Source: Ferrimicrobium sp. (GTDB lineage: Bacteria > Actinomycetota > Acidimicrobiia > Acidimicrobiales > Acidimicrobiaceae). Taken from it: a stretch of DNA of 41,338 nucleotides. A program made the translations under genes and the position numbers. Shown here piece after piece: positions 16,141 to 24,654 of this stretch (the stretch's first letter is position 1; each line of letters opens with the position of its first letter). The notes below the pieces were generated by a model, which was not told the DNA's origin, did not search any database, and saw only the letters and a list, made by a program, of their open reading frames with translations. The stretch is from assembly GCF_027364955.1 (NCBI RefSeq), contig NZ_DAHXOI010000021.1:1-41338 (forward strand), read 5' to 3'.

Positions 16141-16575
16141 TCACAGGTTCTCAAGCTCCAGACGCAGGGTCTCTACCGTCCACGTCGGAAGTCCGCATCC
16201 GAGAAAGTCACCGTTGCGAGTAAGGATGCCAGCATCCATGGTCATGGCTAGCGCCACAGGTGCCCAATCCTTTGGATCTTGTGGCACTCGCCGAAGTGCA
16301 AGTTCCTTTTTCTCCTCGTAGGCAGAAGAAGGAATGATTTCAATGGTGCGGCTGGTGAAGAGTTCATCAACGTCGCTTAACAGCAGGTCGACTTGTGCTT
16401 GGCTCAAATGACCATGCTCCACAATCTTCTTGGCCCGTTTCGGTAGTTCGTGTTGAGTCTCTTCCCATTGGTCTTGAGCGATGACGCTGCGTAACTCCGG
16501 ATGGCGGAACAAATCGCGTCCTCGTTTGCGGAGCAGCTCCGCAGCGAGCACGCTCGTATCGACCACCACAATCAT
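16141..16575 (-). CDS. PIN-domain toxin, putative VapC-like ribonuclease
   Basis: A 144-residue PIN-domain protein. It starts M-I-V-V-V-D-T-S-V-L-A-A-E-L-L with the first acidic residue D6. Q-W-E-E-T supplies the second, and D-P-K-D-W-A-P-V-A-L-A followed by I-L-T-R-N-G-D-F gives the last acidic positions. These residues bind the metal in PIN nucleases that cleave tRNA or mRNA. Its ATG overlaps the antitoxin stop (ATGA). The pair is intact, unlike the vapC remnant about 300 bp away. Target and toxicity are inferred from the family. Confidence 0.83.
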   Translation of the reverse strand: MIVVVDTSVLAAELLRKRGRDLFRHPELRSVIAQDQWEETQHELPKRAKKIVEHGHLSQAQVDLLLSDVDELFTSRTIEIIPSSAYEEKKELALRRVPQDPKDWAPVALAMTMDAGILTRNGDFLGCGLPTWTVETLRLELENL

Positions 16576-16829
16576 TCAGGCAACTGTCGCCGGAGGTCGA
16601 ACAGCTGCGCCAGCTCCTCTTCGGACATACCCGTGTCTTCGAGGACCTTCTCTACTGTGACGCCCAACTTGGCAATAGCACGACGCACTTCGTCTTGATC
16701 ACGTTCGAGCGGGATATAAAACCCAATCACCTGACCGTGCTTGTTCACGGCAACCGGATCGGAGCCGGAAAGGTAGGTGCTTGCATTGTTGCGAAATTCA
16801 CGAACGCCGACGCTTTTGAGTTTGCCCAT
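16572..16829 (-). CDS. Antitoxin, Phd/YefM-like
   Basis: An 85-residue protein beginning M-G-K-L-K-S-V-G-V-R-E-F-R-N-N-A-S-T-Y-L, the usual start of Phd/YefM antitoxins (V-x-E-F-R-x-N), followed by V-A-V-N-K-H-G-Q-V-I-G-F-Y-I-P. The acidic, helical C-terminal half would wrap the PIN toxin. The ATG has AAGGAG seven bases upstream. A promoter with the palindrome TGTGTACACA lies directly in front, matching autoregulation by this family. Translation is coupled to the toxin. Confidence 0.83.
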   Translation of the reverse strand: MGKLKSVGVREFRNNASTYLSGSDPVAVNKHGQVIGFYIPLERDQDEVRRAIAKLGVTVEKVLEDTGMSEEELAQLFDLRRQLPE

Positions 16830-16840
16830 TGTGTCTCCTT

Positions 16841-16878
16841 TGTGTACACAGTATAGCGCTTTATGGGCTGACCGTCAA
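16841..16878 (-). promoter_or_regulatory. Promoter and autoregulatory operator of the antitoxin-PIN operon
   Basis: On the minus strand TTGACG (16873-16878), 17 bp and TATACT (16850-16855) form a near-consensus promoter. The perfect palindrome TGTGTACACA (16841-16850) follows at once and contains TGTACA-like symmetry, the core recognised by YefM-type antitoxins. The ribosome-binding site starts directly after it. Confidence 0.72.
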
Positions 16879-17340
16879 TGGCCCGGTCTGATTCGATGTG
16901 CTGATGCCCAACTAAGTGGGATGGTACCGCATGACCGGCGCCGCCAAAGCTCTATCCCATAACGTTGGCCCGGCCGACATTGCCAGCCTCAGGCAGCTGT
17001 GGGGCTACTTTGGGAAGCGGTAGCCGGCTGTCGGTTCGAGGGCCGGCCGTTGGCGGCGGCGTGGTCGAGAGTGCCCCGCCTTGATAACCCGGTGGCGTCG
17101 GGCTAGCTGGCGACGACGGTGTTGCGTGAGCACCGCGGTGACGTTCATGTCCTAGCCGCGGTGGCCCCCGGGCTGTGAGGGCTCGATGCCACGCTCACCC
17201 TTGTGGCTACCGGGACCATCACCCGGGAGATCATACAGCCGAGGCACGGGTGGCGCGACGACGTTTGAGAACAATCGCGGCGCCGACTCCAGGCCAGAGG
17301 CATCCTCGATAGGCACGGTCGGCTCACCAAAGCGGGCGGC
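16879..17340. other. Non-coding, more GC-rich stretch
   Basis: No supported gene. A 31-codon plus-strand frame runs from ATG 16931 to TAG 17022-17024, and a minus-strand frame covers 17152-17352; neither shows a domain I recognise. The local composition is richer in G+C than the flanks, which would fit acquired DNA next to the IS remnant. Confidence 0.35.
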
Positions 17341-17790
17341 ATGCTGCGCCATGAGATCGAGGACCTCACCGATCGTCTGGCGGCCGCACCAGTCGAAAGC
17401 CTCGGGGAGACCGGCGTGGAGCGCGCGATCGCCCTGTCCGAGAGCCTAAATGGCCTGTACAGGGCCGAGCTCATCAAGGCAGTAGGGGTTCAAGACGACG
17501 AGATCGCCGTCGAATGGGAGACCTATAAATGTGTGGAGTGGTACAACACCATCACACGGGCCTTGGGCTCATGACGCCCACTGATGTTCACGAAGGCTAC
17601 GCCGAGGTGATCACCGAACGAAGAGCCGAGGTGTTACGTGACGCCTATGAAACCCACCCCGAGCGCTTTGTGAGAAAGATTCCAACCCCACCCACCCTCA
17701 ATACCGAGGTCTGGATCAACCGGCCAACTCCAGGAGGAGATGAAAGAGGGTCCCTAGGCGGCCGGAAGTTAACGTTTTGCCTACTGAACT
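17341..17790 (+). pseudogene. IS3-family transposase (OrfB) remnant
   Basis: Frame one (17341-17574) holds A-L-S-E-S-L-N-G-L-Y-R-A-E-L-I and C-V-E-W-Y-N, the C-terminal end of an integrase-core transposase. Frame two continues near 17547 with H-H-H-T-G-L-G-L-M-T-P-T-D-V-H, then A-Y-E-T-H-P-E-R-F-V-R and E-V-W-I-N-R-P. This second piece is the C-terminus of another IS3 subgroup. Either a frameshift within one copy or a junction of two copies explains it. The catalytic N-terminal part is absent, so it is dead. Confidence 0.72.
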
Positions 17791-18692
17791 GATGAGTACC
17801 TCGTACATTTCTTAGAGACTTTCCGCAACTGGACAGGTTCTGGGAGTAAATCGGATTTTGCCAGATCTCGCCGCTCATCAAGGTCTCCTAACTCTGACCA
17901 GTCTTTGCTTATATGCGCTCGAATCGTTGAGAGGTCGGAAAGCTGACCGAGCTTGGACAGCGTCTGCTTGGTCTCAACCCTTGGAAATCGATACATCGGA
18001 AGGATTTGGGCAAAATCCGAATACCGCCGAAACCTATGAATGGTAACGAAACTTGGATCAGATAGATCTGTTGCTAGGAGCGCGCTCGTTAGCTGTGCTC
18101 GGCTGCAGGTCGCCCATGAATCGAGGGTCAGGTCCATTCCGAGCTGGTCTATTCTGGCACTCTTCAGGAAGTGTCGATGGGTACGTAGCGGATATTTTGC
18201 GCGAAAAGCCCTGAACTTGGTTGTCCGCCATGCGAGAGCCTGGTCAATTCGGGATTGCTCTACTGAGTTCTCCGCCATCCATCCCGTCACAATATCCAGA
18301 TTACGCATATCCCCAAGAGCATGAACAACCTGCGAGACCCTCTTTATGTCTGGTCTTGTAGCACTCAGCCGAACGATGAGCGATAACCGTCGAAGCGATG
18401 CTCTCGCTTGGTGAACCGACTCAGGCCCGTCTCCTCTGTAGAGAGCGCTGATCTCATCCAGATAACTCTCCTTCAAAGCAGCCACAACTAGGCCGAGAGG
18501 CTGGGCGGCCGGCGAAGTTGTCATTGAGGCGTCGATCACCGCTGGTCCTTGAGTTCTTAGCCCACAACTAGCCAACAACGACTCGGCGAGCCCAGGTTTC
18601 GGCGCAACTACCACAAAGGAACTCGACGACATGGAATGTGTATGATCCTGACTAACCAATGAGTAGTCGTACCCATGTTGTCCAAAACTCAT
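17781..18692 (-). CDS. CHAD-domain protein
   Basis: A 303-residue protein. After about 70 residues lies a CHAD domain: S-V-H-Q-A-R-A-S-L-R-R-L-S is the first histidine-and-arginine helix, followed by L-G-D-M-R-N-L-D-I and, later, further basic helices. CHAD domains bind polyphosphate through basic and His residues. The usual partner, a CYTH triphosphatase domain, is not present here. The second half matches the family weakly. The start ATG at 18692 is uncertain; M21 is an alternative. Its 3' end overlaps the converging IS3 remnant by 10 bp. Function, perhaps polyphosphate binding, is inferred only from the domain. Confidence 0.7.
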   Translation of the reverse strand: MSFGQHGYDYSLVSQDHTHSMSSSSFVVVAPKPGLAESLLASCGLRTQGPAVIDASMTTSPAAQPLGLVVAALKESYLDEISALYRGDGPESVHQARASLRRLSLIVRLSATRPDIKRVSQVVHALGDMRNLDIVTGWMAENSVEQSRIDQALAWRTTKFRAFRAKYPLRTHRHFLKSARIDQLGMDLTLDSWATCSRAQLTSALLATDLSDPSFVTIHRFRRYSDFAQILPMYRFPRVETKQTLSKLGQLSDLSTIRAHISKDWSELGDLDERRDLAKSDLLPEPVQLRKVSKKCTRYSSVQ

Positions 18693-18877
18693 GTTTGTTA
18701 GCCACGACCCGTCTTATCCATGAGTCACCATCACGGTGGCTCCACGGGCTACAAAACGGAGAGGAAGGCGGCCCTGCAAAGCTTTGGTCAGGCGATCCTG
18801 ACTCTACCTCCTAAGAGCTCTAAAGAGTACACCTGGCGAGAACCCGCCTTGGAGCTACATGGAACCGCATAGACCCG
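18693..18877. other. Intergenic spacer with a hairpin
   Basis: GAGTCACC and GGTGGCTC near 18721-18741 can pair as a short stem, without a T-run. It may mark the 3' end of the dprA/comF-like operon. I see no gene. Confidence 0.3.
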
Positions 18878-19646
18878 CTATTGGTACCAGCAGTGATCAA
18901 GACAACAGCGGTTCCACAACCAGCCGAGACGCTTGGCCTTTCGCAGATATTCCTGATAAACAGGCCTGAATTTTCCGTCCCGCGGGACAGCAAAATGACG
19001 ACCAATCGACACGATCCCGACCTTCGAGGCACCGATCTTTTTCAGTCGTGCTGCCATACTCTGTGCATTTGCACCGGTCGTCCAGGTGTCATCGAGAACA
19101 AGGATCGATTCACCGCTCAGCCGGTGCCCCAGACTCCGAAAACGATCTATCCTCGGCATCCGACCCTGATTTGCAGTTGGGTCCATCTCTAGTAGGAGCA
19201 TGAACCGGTCCCGTGTCAGTCCAATAAGCTCTTCAGCTAAATGTTGCCAAGGATGAATGCCAAGCCGCTCTCTCGTTGTTGGCACAATGGTCACAAGATC
19301 GAACCGTTCGACGCCTGCCTCCTCGGCAACGCAGCGCTCGTGTATCGTTAGCCAACGCCACATGAGTGCGGCCAGCCCAAGTGTCATACGCTCTCGCGAA
19401 CGTGCCAAATTGGTTTTTATAGCCCGCAAGTTCATAAGCCAACTGCTCTCCCTTGACTGCCAACGCAATCGAAGCTACCACATTTGCACGCTCAGGTAGG
19501 TGTGCCTCTGCTTGGCGACATTGGAAACACTTTGAATAGTTCATTGCTACCGCGGTGTGACAGACCTCACAAACGCCAGATCCTCTCGGCAAGATCTGCA
19601 CCAAAAAATTCTCGTACGGCCCACTCAGTTCGCGAACGGTAGCCAT
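18878..19646 (-). pseudogene. ComF-like phosphoribosyltransferase gene broken by one frameshift
   Basis: The first frame (from 19646) starts M-A-T-V-R-E-L-S-G-P-Y-E-N-F and carries a C-E-V-C...C-F-Q-C zinc-knuckle, as in ComF-like proteins. Near 19413-19420, at a run of five A on the coding strand, homology moves to the frame ending at 18878. That frame carries R-S-R-E-R-M-T-L-G-L-A-A-L-M-W and then I-L-V-L-D-D-T-W-T-T-G-A, the PRPP-binding loop of type I phosphoribosyltransferases. Dropping one A restores the reading A-Y-E-L-A-G-Y-K-T-N-L-A-R-S. The gene starts 3 bp after the dprA-like stop. It is either a recent pseudogene or carries a homopolymer sequencing error. Confidence 0.78.
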
Positions 19647-19649
19647 TAC

Positions 19650-20591
19650 TCAGTCCCAGACAAGCTCATCATGGTCGGTACTCAGCTTTTCCAGTTCGGG
19701 CAAGAGGTCATCGATTCCAGCCACCACCGTCACCCCCGACCTTGTCGCATACTCCTGTGCCCAATCATGAACCAACAAACTGCGCAGAAGAAAAACAGGG
19801 CGACCGTGCTCAAGCGCCAGCCGCGCCTGCATGCGTGCACCACTCTTCCATGCCGCCTCGACAACCACCGTGGCCGCTGCGTAGCCACTCATGACCGCGT
19901 TGCGCATGGGAAAGGAGTACTTCGCAGGAGGTGCATCTGGTAGGAACTGAGAAAGAAGCAATCCTTCCCGAGCAATCCTCTCTTGCAACCCCGCGTTCTG
20001 GGCCGGATACGATCGGCACAAACCCGTCCCGATGACAGCGACCGTCCTGCCTGCGACGTCCAGCGAGCCCGTGAGTGCTTCGGTATCGATTCCAGCGGCG
20101 AGCCCGCTGATCACCGGGACTCCACAGCGAGCAAGTTCTCTACCAAGTTCGAATGCCCGCGCAGCCCCTTCACGCGAGGGATGGCGGGTTCCAACAACAG
20201 CAACCCCACGGGCATCATCAACGGAGAACACTCCGCGATACATCAACAACGGAGGTCGCTGGTGGATTTCGCGCAGTTGTTCAGGATAGTCTGCGTCGAG
20301 CAACGACACCAAGGAGAGTCCTTCACGGTCCCACTCCTCAACGGTCGCCAACGCCTCGTGCAATCTCTGCTCGTGCACTGTTTCGGAGGCAAACAGCGAT
20401 GGTTGCTCAACTGAAGTACGCAGGACTTCGATAGCGCTCTGGGTAGCCTCAATGGCATCAGCGATGGCTCTCCAGTCGGCACGTGCGCTCGTCAACAGCG
20501 CCACCAGTGCCGCATGCTCCTGCATGAGTAATGATGGCATCACAGCATCGTCTACTAGCTCCGTCATGAACTGATCGCCATGACTCGTCAT
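19650..20591 (-). CDS. DprA/Smf-like DNA-processing protein
   Basis: About 313 residues from the ATG at 20591; the start is uncertain because AGG is too close to it, and the frame is open to 20771. The Rossmann-like DprA core is complete: V-V-G-T-R-H-P-S, I-S-G-L-A-A-G-I-D-T-E-A-L, V-I-G-T-G-L and M-R-N-A-V-M-S-G-Y-A-A-A-T-V-V-V-E-A-A. The known DprA role is loading RecA on incoming single strands. It differs from housekeeping DprA in having a long, divergent N-terminal part and in being paired with a ComF-like phosphoribosyltransferase. Such pairs recur in actinobacteria, where a defence or DNA-uptake role is possible but not established here. Confidence 0.85.
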   Translation of the reverse strand: MTSHGDQFMTELVDDAVMPSLLMQEHAALVALLTSARADWRAIADAIEATQSAIEVLRTSVEQPSLFASETVHEQRLHEALATVEEWDREGLSLVSLLDADYPEQLREIHQRPPLLMYRGVFSVDDARGVAVVGTRHPSREGAARAFELGRELARCGVPVISGLAAGIDTEALTGSLDVAGRTVAVIGTGLCRSYPAQNAGLQERIAREGLLLSQFLPDAPPAKYSFPMRNAVMSGYAAATVVVEAAWKSGARMQARLALEHGRPVFLLRSLLVHDWAQEYATRSGVTVVAGIDDLLPELEKLSTDHDELVWD

Positions 20592-21103
20592 CCTACGCGC
20601 TCGCTCCGACAACACTAGACCTACAGCAGCGATCACTAGCCCCACCCATAGCGCATGGCGTCCTTTGCTTCCGGCTTCGAAGACTAACTCCACGCGAATG
20701 AGGGTGTGGCCCGCAATTAGGGGCATTGCAATGACGAGTATTGCGCAGTTACGAGGCCCTCGTGAAACCAAGTGACAGGACCATAACCCGAGATCTCACG
20801 TGGCAACCGACACCTCCGATGTGGAGAGACTAGGTCGTATCTGGCAACGAAAGTTCGATGAGCGCCCAAACCGCGCCACCTTCAGGCTTTCTCGCTTTGG
20901 GCCGCCTTGCCCGCAGCGGCGAACTGGGACTTGGAGATTATCCGAGGACTGCCTTGAACAAGCTGGTCGTATAGCTCTCCTCACGGATACCTGACCCAAC
21001 CTAGCTAAAGCCAGTAGCGACTACAGCTCCCGCGCGCCATCCATAGTCGACACAAATCCTGGAGATCTAAGCGAGATCGACCAACGAGTTCTAAGCTCGA
21101 CCC
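20592..21103. other. Divergent intergenic region
   Basis: This lies between the dprA-like gene and the plus-strand acetyltransferase. The frame of dprA stays open to 20771 and would add 60 residues with one hydrophobic stretch, which I consider untranslated. I recognise no other gene or RNA here. Confidence 0.35.
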
Positions 21104-21706
21104 ATGCACCTTGAACAGATCCGACCATTCTCGACCGACCGGCTGCGCCTTCGCGGTCTGACTCCCCAAGACCAGGAGGCGCTTTATGCGTATCGCTTGC
21201 TCGCCTCGGTCTGCCTCTTCGTCCCCTTCGAGCCGATGACCAGGGCTGAGATCGCTGAACGCCTCGTCACACGATGGGCTAACCAATCCCTCAAACACGA
21301 TGGCGATGGCGTCTTGATCGGCATTGAAGAGATCGCCTCGGGAGCACTCATCGGTGATATCAGCTTGCAGATCACCAGCCTTCACGACGGCAACGGCGAG
21401 ATCGGTTGGGTCCTCAATCCAGCGTTTGGAGGCAAAGGTCTCGCCACCGAGGCCGCCCATTCCGTTCTCCATCTCGCCTTTGGCGAGATGGGTATCCGCC
21501 GGGTGATCGCCAGAGTCGATACGAGAAACACGGCTTCCATCCGTCTCTGCGAGACGCTCGGGATGCGCCAGGAGGCTCATCTCGTCGAGAACGAACTCTT
21601 CAAGGGCGTCTACACCGATGAACTCAACTTCGCGATCCTCGACCGTGAGTTCGCTAGAACCCACGAACCTAATCCTATCAACAGTTGTGGCTCCCACTCG
21701 GGGTGA
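21104..21706 (+). CDS. GNAT N-acetyltransferase, RimJ/RimL type
   Basis: A 200-residue GNAT protein. It starts with T-D-R-L-R-L-R-G-L, the RimJ/RimL N-terminal pattern. Motif A is G-W-V-L-N-P-A-F-G-G-K-G-L-A-T-E-A, the acetyl-CoA pyrophosphate loop, and motif B is N-T-A-S-I-R-L-C-E-T-L-G-M-R. The family acetylates protein N-termini, amino acids or drugs; the acceptor is unknown. It stands alone on the plus strand. No clear ribosome site precedes the ATG, which fits leaderless reading. Confidence 0.85.
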   Translation: MHLEQIRPFSTDRLRLRGLTPQDQEALYAYRLLASVCLFVPFEPMTRAEIAERLVTRWANQSLKHDGDGVLIGIEEIASGALIGDISLQITSLHDGNGEIGWVLNPAFGGKGLATEAAHSVLHLAFGEMGIRRVIARVDTRNTASIRLCETLGMRQEAHLVENELFKGVYTDELNFAILDREFARTHEPNPINSCGSHSG

Positions 21707-21828
21707 TCCCATGGCTCATAATGGGCAACCAAGCCATCGCTCATTAAGAGCACGGGCCCCCTTACGCAGCCAAGCTGAGGCACAGTACCGTTGTCGTACG
21801 GAGGAGACTTCCTAAGACGCGAGGTCGC

Positions 21829-22761
21829 TTAGCCCTCTTCGTCAGCACCGATTCCGATAACCAGACCATCAGCCTTCATCGCCGGAGAGGAGGTCAAAAA
21901 GACCGCCACACCCTCGACTGGGCTCTGGATCTCCTCGACGACCTCACCGAAGAGATCGCTGACCGTACCAATCACCTGGCCCGCATGGAGATCCTCCCCG
22001 ACAGCGACTGTCGGCGCCCACCATCCCTCGTGCTTGGATCGCAGCCAGACAAACCGGTGAAAATGACGAACCTCGAGGTCTGGTTCGATCGCCTCGGTGG
22101 GCTCGTACATGCCAAGGTAGGCGACGGTGCGCGCCAAACCCCGCAGGTGATGCTCGATCGCCTCGCTCTCGACCAGACCTCGCCCACCGGATTCGGCGAT
22201 GATCGAGGGGATTCCGAGACCGCCAGCGATCTGTGAAGTCGCTCCAGTCACCGCTGGGTCGAGCATCGGCTGATGAATAGAGAAGGGAAACCCATAGGCC
22301 TCTGCGAGGAGTCGGGATGCATCTTGTACCGGCGAGTCATCGTAGATGGTGAAGCGAAAGAGATCCTCGACCATATCCCCCGCGTGGAGATCGATGAAGA
22401 AATCCGATCCCTTGATCAGCTCCTCCGTCACGAAGTAGGCCAACGCATCCGAATAGGTGCCCTCAGGATCACCAGGGAAGCAACGATTCAGGTTCTTCTG
22501 ATCCCGCGGTGAGACAAAGGGACTCCGGTCATAGAAGGCATCGAGGTTCAGGGTTGGTACCGCTCGAATCCGACCGCCAAGACGGGATGGCTCAAGCGTA
22601 CGCAGGAAGGTCCGAACCGCCTGTTGGGAGGTGTACTCACAGCCATGGACACCAGCCACCAGCGTCAACGTCGGTCCATCGTTGGCACCATGAATCTCAA
22701 AATAGGGGATCTGCAGATGAGAGATCGGGGCGAGATCGCTATGGAGAAAGCGCTGTTGCAC
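21829..22761 (-). CDS. AstE/aspartoacylase-family zinc deacylase
   Basis: A 310-residue zinc carboxypeptidase-like enzyme. V-H-G-C-E-Y-T supplies the His and Glu metal ligands (near residues 39-42). F-I-D-L-H-A-G-D gives the third ligand, and I-A-E-S-G-G contains the likely general-base Glu. Family members remove acyl groups from N-acyl amino acids (succinylglutamate, N-acetylaspartate, N-acetyl-diaminobutyrate). The GTG start follows AGGGAAG and lies 3 bp beyond the M55 stop, so it is the last gene of a four-gene operon. The C-terminal beta domain (about residue 220 onward) is complete. Confidence 0.86.
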   Translation of the reverse strand: MQQRFLHSDLAPISHLQIPYFEIHGANDGPTLTLVAGVHGCEYTSQQAVRTFLRTLEPSRLGGRIRAVPTLNLDAFYDRSPFVSPRDQKNLNRCFPGDPEGTYSDALAYFVTEELIKGSDFFIDLHAGDMVEDLFRFTIYDDSPVQDASRLLAEAYGFPFSIHQPMLDPAVTGATSQIAGGLGIPSIIAESGGRGLVESEAIEHHLRGLARTVAYLGMYEPTEAIEPDLEVRHFHRFVWLRSKHEGWWAPTVAVGEDLHAGQVIGTVSDLFGEVVEEIQSPVEGVAVFLTSSPAMKADGLVIGIGADEEG

Positions 22762-22764
22762 GCG

Positions 22765-23592
22765 CTATCTTCCCTGTGCCTGACGGGTGAGATAACACAC
22801 ACCGACAAAGGAACGGTAGAGCGCGAGTGGATCGGAACCGGTGATCGTGCAGGATCGCAGATCAGCCCGCTCAACGCCGGTGATCCAACTAGCTAACTCC
22901 GCCTGGTCAGAGGTCTGGAAGGACATCGTGATCGTCGCGGGGAGGTCAATCGCGGGAAGGTCAATCGACTTGGCGGCCTCCACCGCTCGCTCTGCGGCCT
23001 CACTGAGGCGCTTGTGCGCAAGATGGGGATGCAGATTCGATGCAGCATACCTGGTGATCGACTCCTTCACCTGCACCATGATCGCCTGTTTCATGAGTGG
23101 CTCGGCCTGGAGGGCAGTCGCTCGATCACCGCTGATCAGGCCGATGGGAACACGTTGGCCGAGTGCGACGAGCGCGTTGACGCCACTCTCACCGACCTCG
23201 ATATCGTTGACCCGAAGCTCCGTAAAGACTGACGGGCTATAGCTATGGGACATGACCGAAGGAACACCGGAGATGCTGCCGTGGTAGCCGATGAAGAAAA
23301 TGACGTCGAACTCACTGGTGAGACCCTCCATCATGTACCCCGGCTTGTGGGCTCCCGAGATGTAGGTCGCATCGCCATGGAGCAACCTGGGGTCGAGATT
23401 TTGCATCCGGTAATGGGCGTCGTTGACGACAAACTCCGTTGCTCCCGCCATGAGCGCTCCGTCGATCGCCGCATTGATCTCGGCAAGGGTGAGCTCTTGA
23501 CCCATCGCAACGGCGGGGCCATTGCCAGTGCACTGATCCCAATCGACGATCCCCGAGATCCCCTCCATGTCAAAGCTGATATAGACCTTCAT
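22765..23592 (-). CDS. M55-family D-aminopeptidase (DppA-like)
   Basis: A 275-residue protein starting M-K-V-Y-I-S-F-D-M-E-G-I-S-G. The D-x-E pair here, H in N-D-A-H-Y, H in I-G-Y-H-G, and S-H-S-Y and V-G-E-S-G-V-N-A downstream supply the zinc ligands and pocket of M55 peptidases, which form self-compartmentalising decamers in DppA. I chose the ATG at 23592, which has AAGGAG nine bases upstream, over the 20-residue longer frame. It lies between the asparaginase-like and deacylase genes. The family cleaves D-Ala-rich or other small peptides; the substrate in this operon is open. Confidence 0.88.
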   Translation of the reverse strand: MKVYISFDMEGISGIVDWDQCTGNGPAVAMGQELTLAEINAAIDGALMAGATEFVVNDAHYRMQNLDPRLLHGDATYISGAHKPGYMMEGLTSEFDVIFFIGYHGSISGVPSVMSHSYSPSVFTELRVNDIEVGESGVNALVALGQRVPIGLISGDRATALQAEPLMKQAIMVQVKESITRYAASNLHPHLAHKRLSEAAERAVEAAKSIDLPAIDLPATITMSFQTSDQAELASWITGVERADLRSCTITGSDPLALYRSFVGVCYLTRQAQGR

Positions 23593-23714
23593 CGTTGGTG
23601 CTCCTTTGTTACTCTCTTGCTTGGCTTCTCTCTCATTCGAACGGGCCCCCATTGGTCACAAGATGGCGACGTGCTGGGTTCGTAATCGGCGGTTAACGCC
23701 AGCGTACGGCGCAC

Positions 23715-24626
23715 CTATCCCTCCATGGGAACATAGGTGCGCGGCACAAGTTTGGTACTATCCCAATCAGCCTCTCGAATCGCATACATCGCCTCCGCCT
23801 TGGTCGAGACCGCAGCGTGACGTCCATCCGCAGCGAGGATAACGATGTGCATGATGAAATTGTTCGACGAGTCGACGAGGCTGTCGAGGTCACGGATAGC
23901 CGTGATCCCTGCCTCCTCAGGGCTCATGCCCTCCCCAAGATAGCGAACGACCATGCGGGCAGTCGACGCTCGAAGTGAGAGTTCCCCAAATCCGGTACAG
24001 GCGGCTGCCCCGTAGCGCGAATCACAGTAGTTACCTGCTCCGATCACTGGGGAATCCCCAGCCCGACCAGGCCACTTCCACGCCCAACCACTGGTCGAGA
24101 CGGCCGAGGCCATCGAACCATCATCGGCGAGGTACAGAAAGTTCACCGTGCCAGCTGCCTTCTCCGGATCGGTGGTCAGTGCCATCACCCGCGTCAGCGG
24201 ATCCGCTGCTTGGCCAGGATCCAGTTGATCGACCGCATGCTGCCAGGTCGCGCGTGCCGAGTCGGTGAGCAGTTGGGCACCCTCAGCACCGACCTCGTGG
24301 GCAAACTTCGCCGCACCCTCCCCGACCAGCAGGACATGGGGGGAACGCTCCATCACCGCTCGGGCGACGGAGATGGGATGTCGATATCCCATCAACCCTG
24401 CGACACAGCCAGCTCGCCGAGTGTTGCCGTCCATGATCGAAGCATCGAGCTCGACGACCCCTTCTAGGTTAGGGAGTCCGCCGGTGCCAACGCTATGGTC
24501 ATCGAGGTTGTCCTCCACGAACCATGCCGCTCGCTCCACCGCAGTGACCGGGTCGAGTCCACCCTCAAGGTCAGCCCAAACGCCATCAATCCCGATAGCG
24601 CCGTTGGCGCTCGCAATCATCAACAC
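23715..24626 (-). CDS. Ntn-hydrolase asparaginase/glycosylasparaginase-like protein
   Basis: A 303-residue asparaginase_2-family enzyme. V-G-T-G-G-L-P-N and E-L-D-A-S-I-M-D-G near residues 46-68 are family signatures. Autocleavage is expected just before the Thr of A-A-G-T-V-N-F-L, freeing the catalytic Thr. C-D-S-R-Y-G and C-T-G-F-G-E line the substrate site. Known activities are release of aspartate from N4-GlcNAc-asparagine or beta-aspartyl peptides. The start is GTG at 24626, or the nearby ATG at 24620. It follows the solute-binding protein after a hairpin and precedes the M55 gene, consistent with breakdown of an imported amide or peptide. Confidence 0.86.
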   Translation of the reverse strand: MLMIASANGAIGIDGVWADLEGGLDPVTAVERAAWFVEDNLDDHSVGTGGLPNLEGVVELDASIMDGNTRRAGCVAGLMGYRHPISVARAVMERSPHVLLVGEGAAKFAHEVGAEGAQLLTDSARATWQHAVDQLDPGQAADPLTRVMALTTDPEKAAGTVNFLYLADDGSMASAVSTSGWAWKWPGRAGDSPVIGAGNYCDSRYGAAACTGFGELSLRASTARMVVRYLGEGMSPEEAGITAIRDLDSLVDSSNNFIMHIVILAADGRHAAVSTKAEAMYAIREADWDSTKLVPRTYVPMEG

Positions 24627-24654
24627 TGATTCTTCGATCCTTTCGCTACAACCA

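Noticed and set aside
19413-19420. Programmed frameshift in the ComF-like gene
   Set aside because: The needed shift is +1 and the heptamer does not fit a -1 slippery pattern, so a mutation or read error is more likely.
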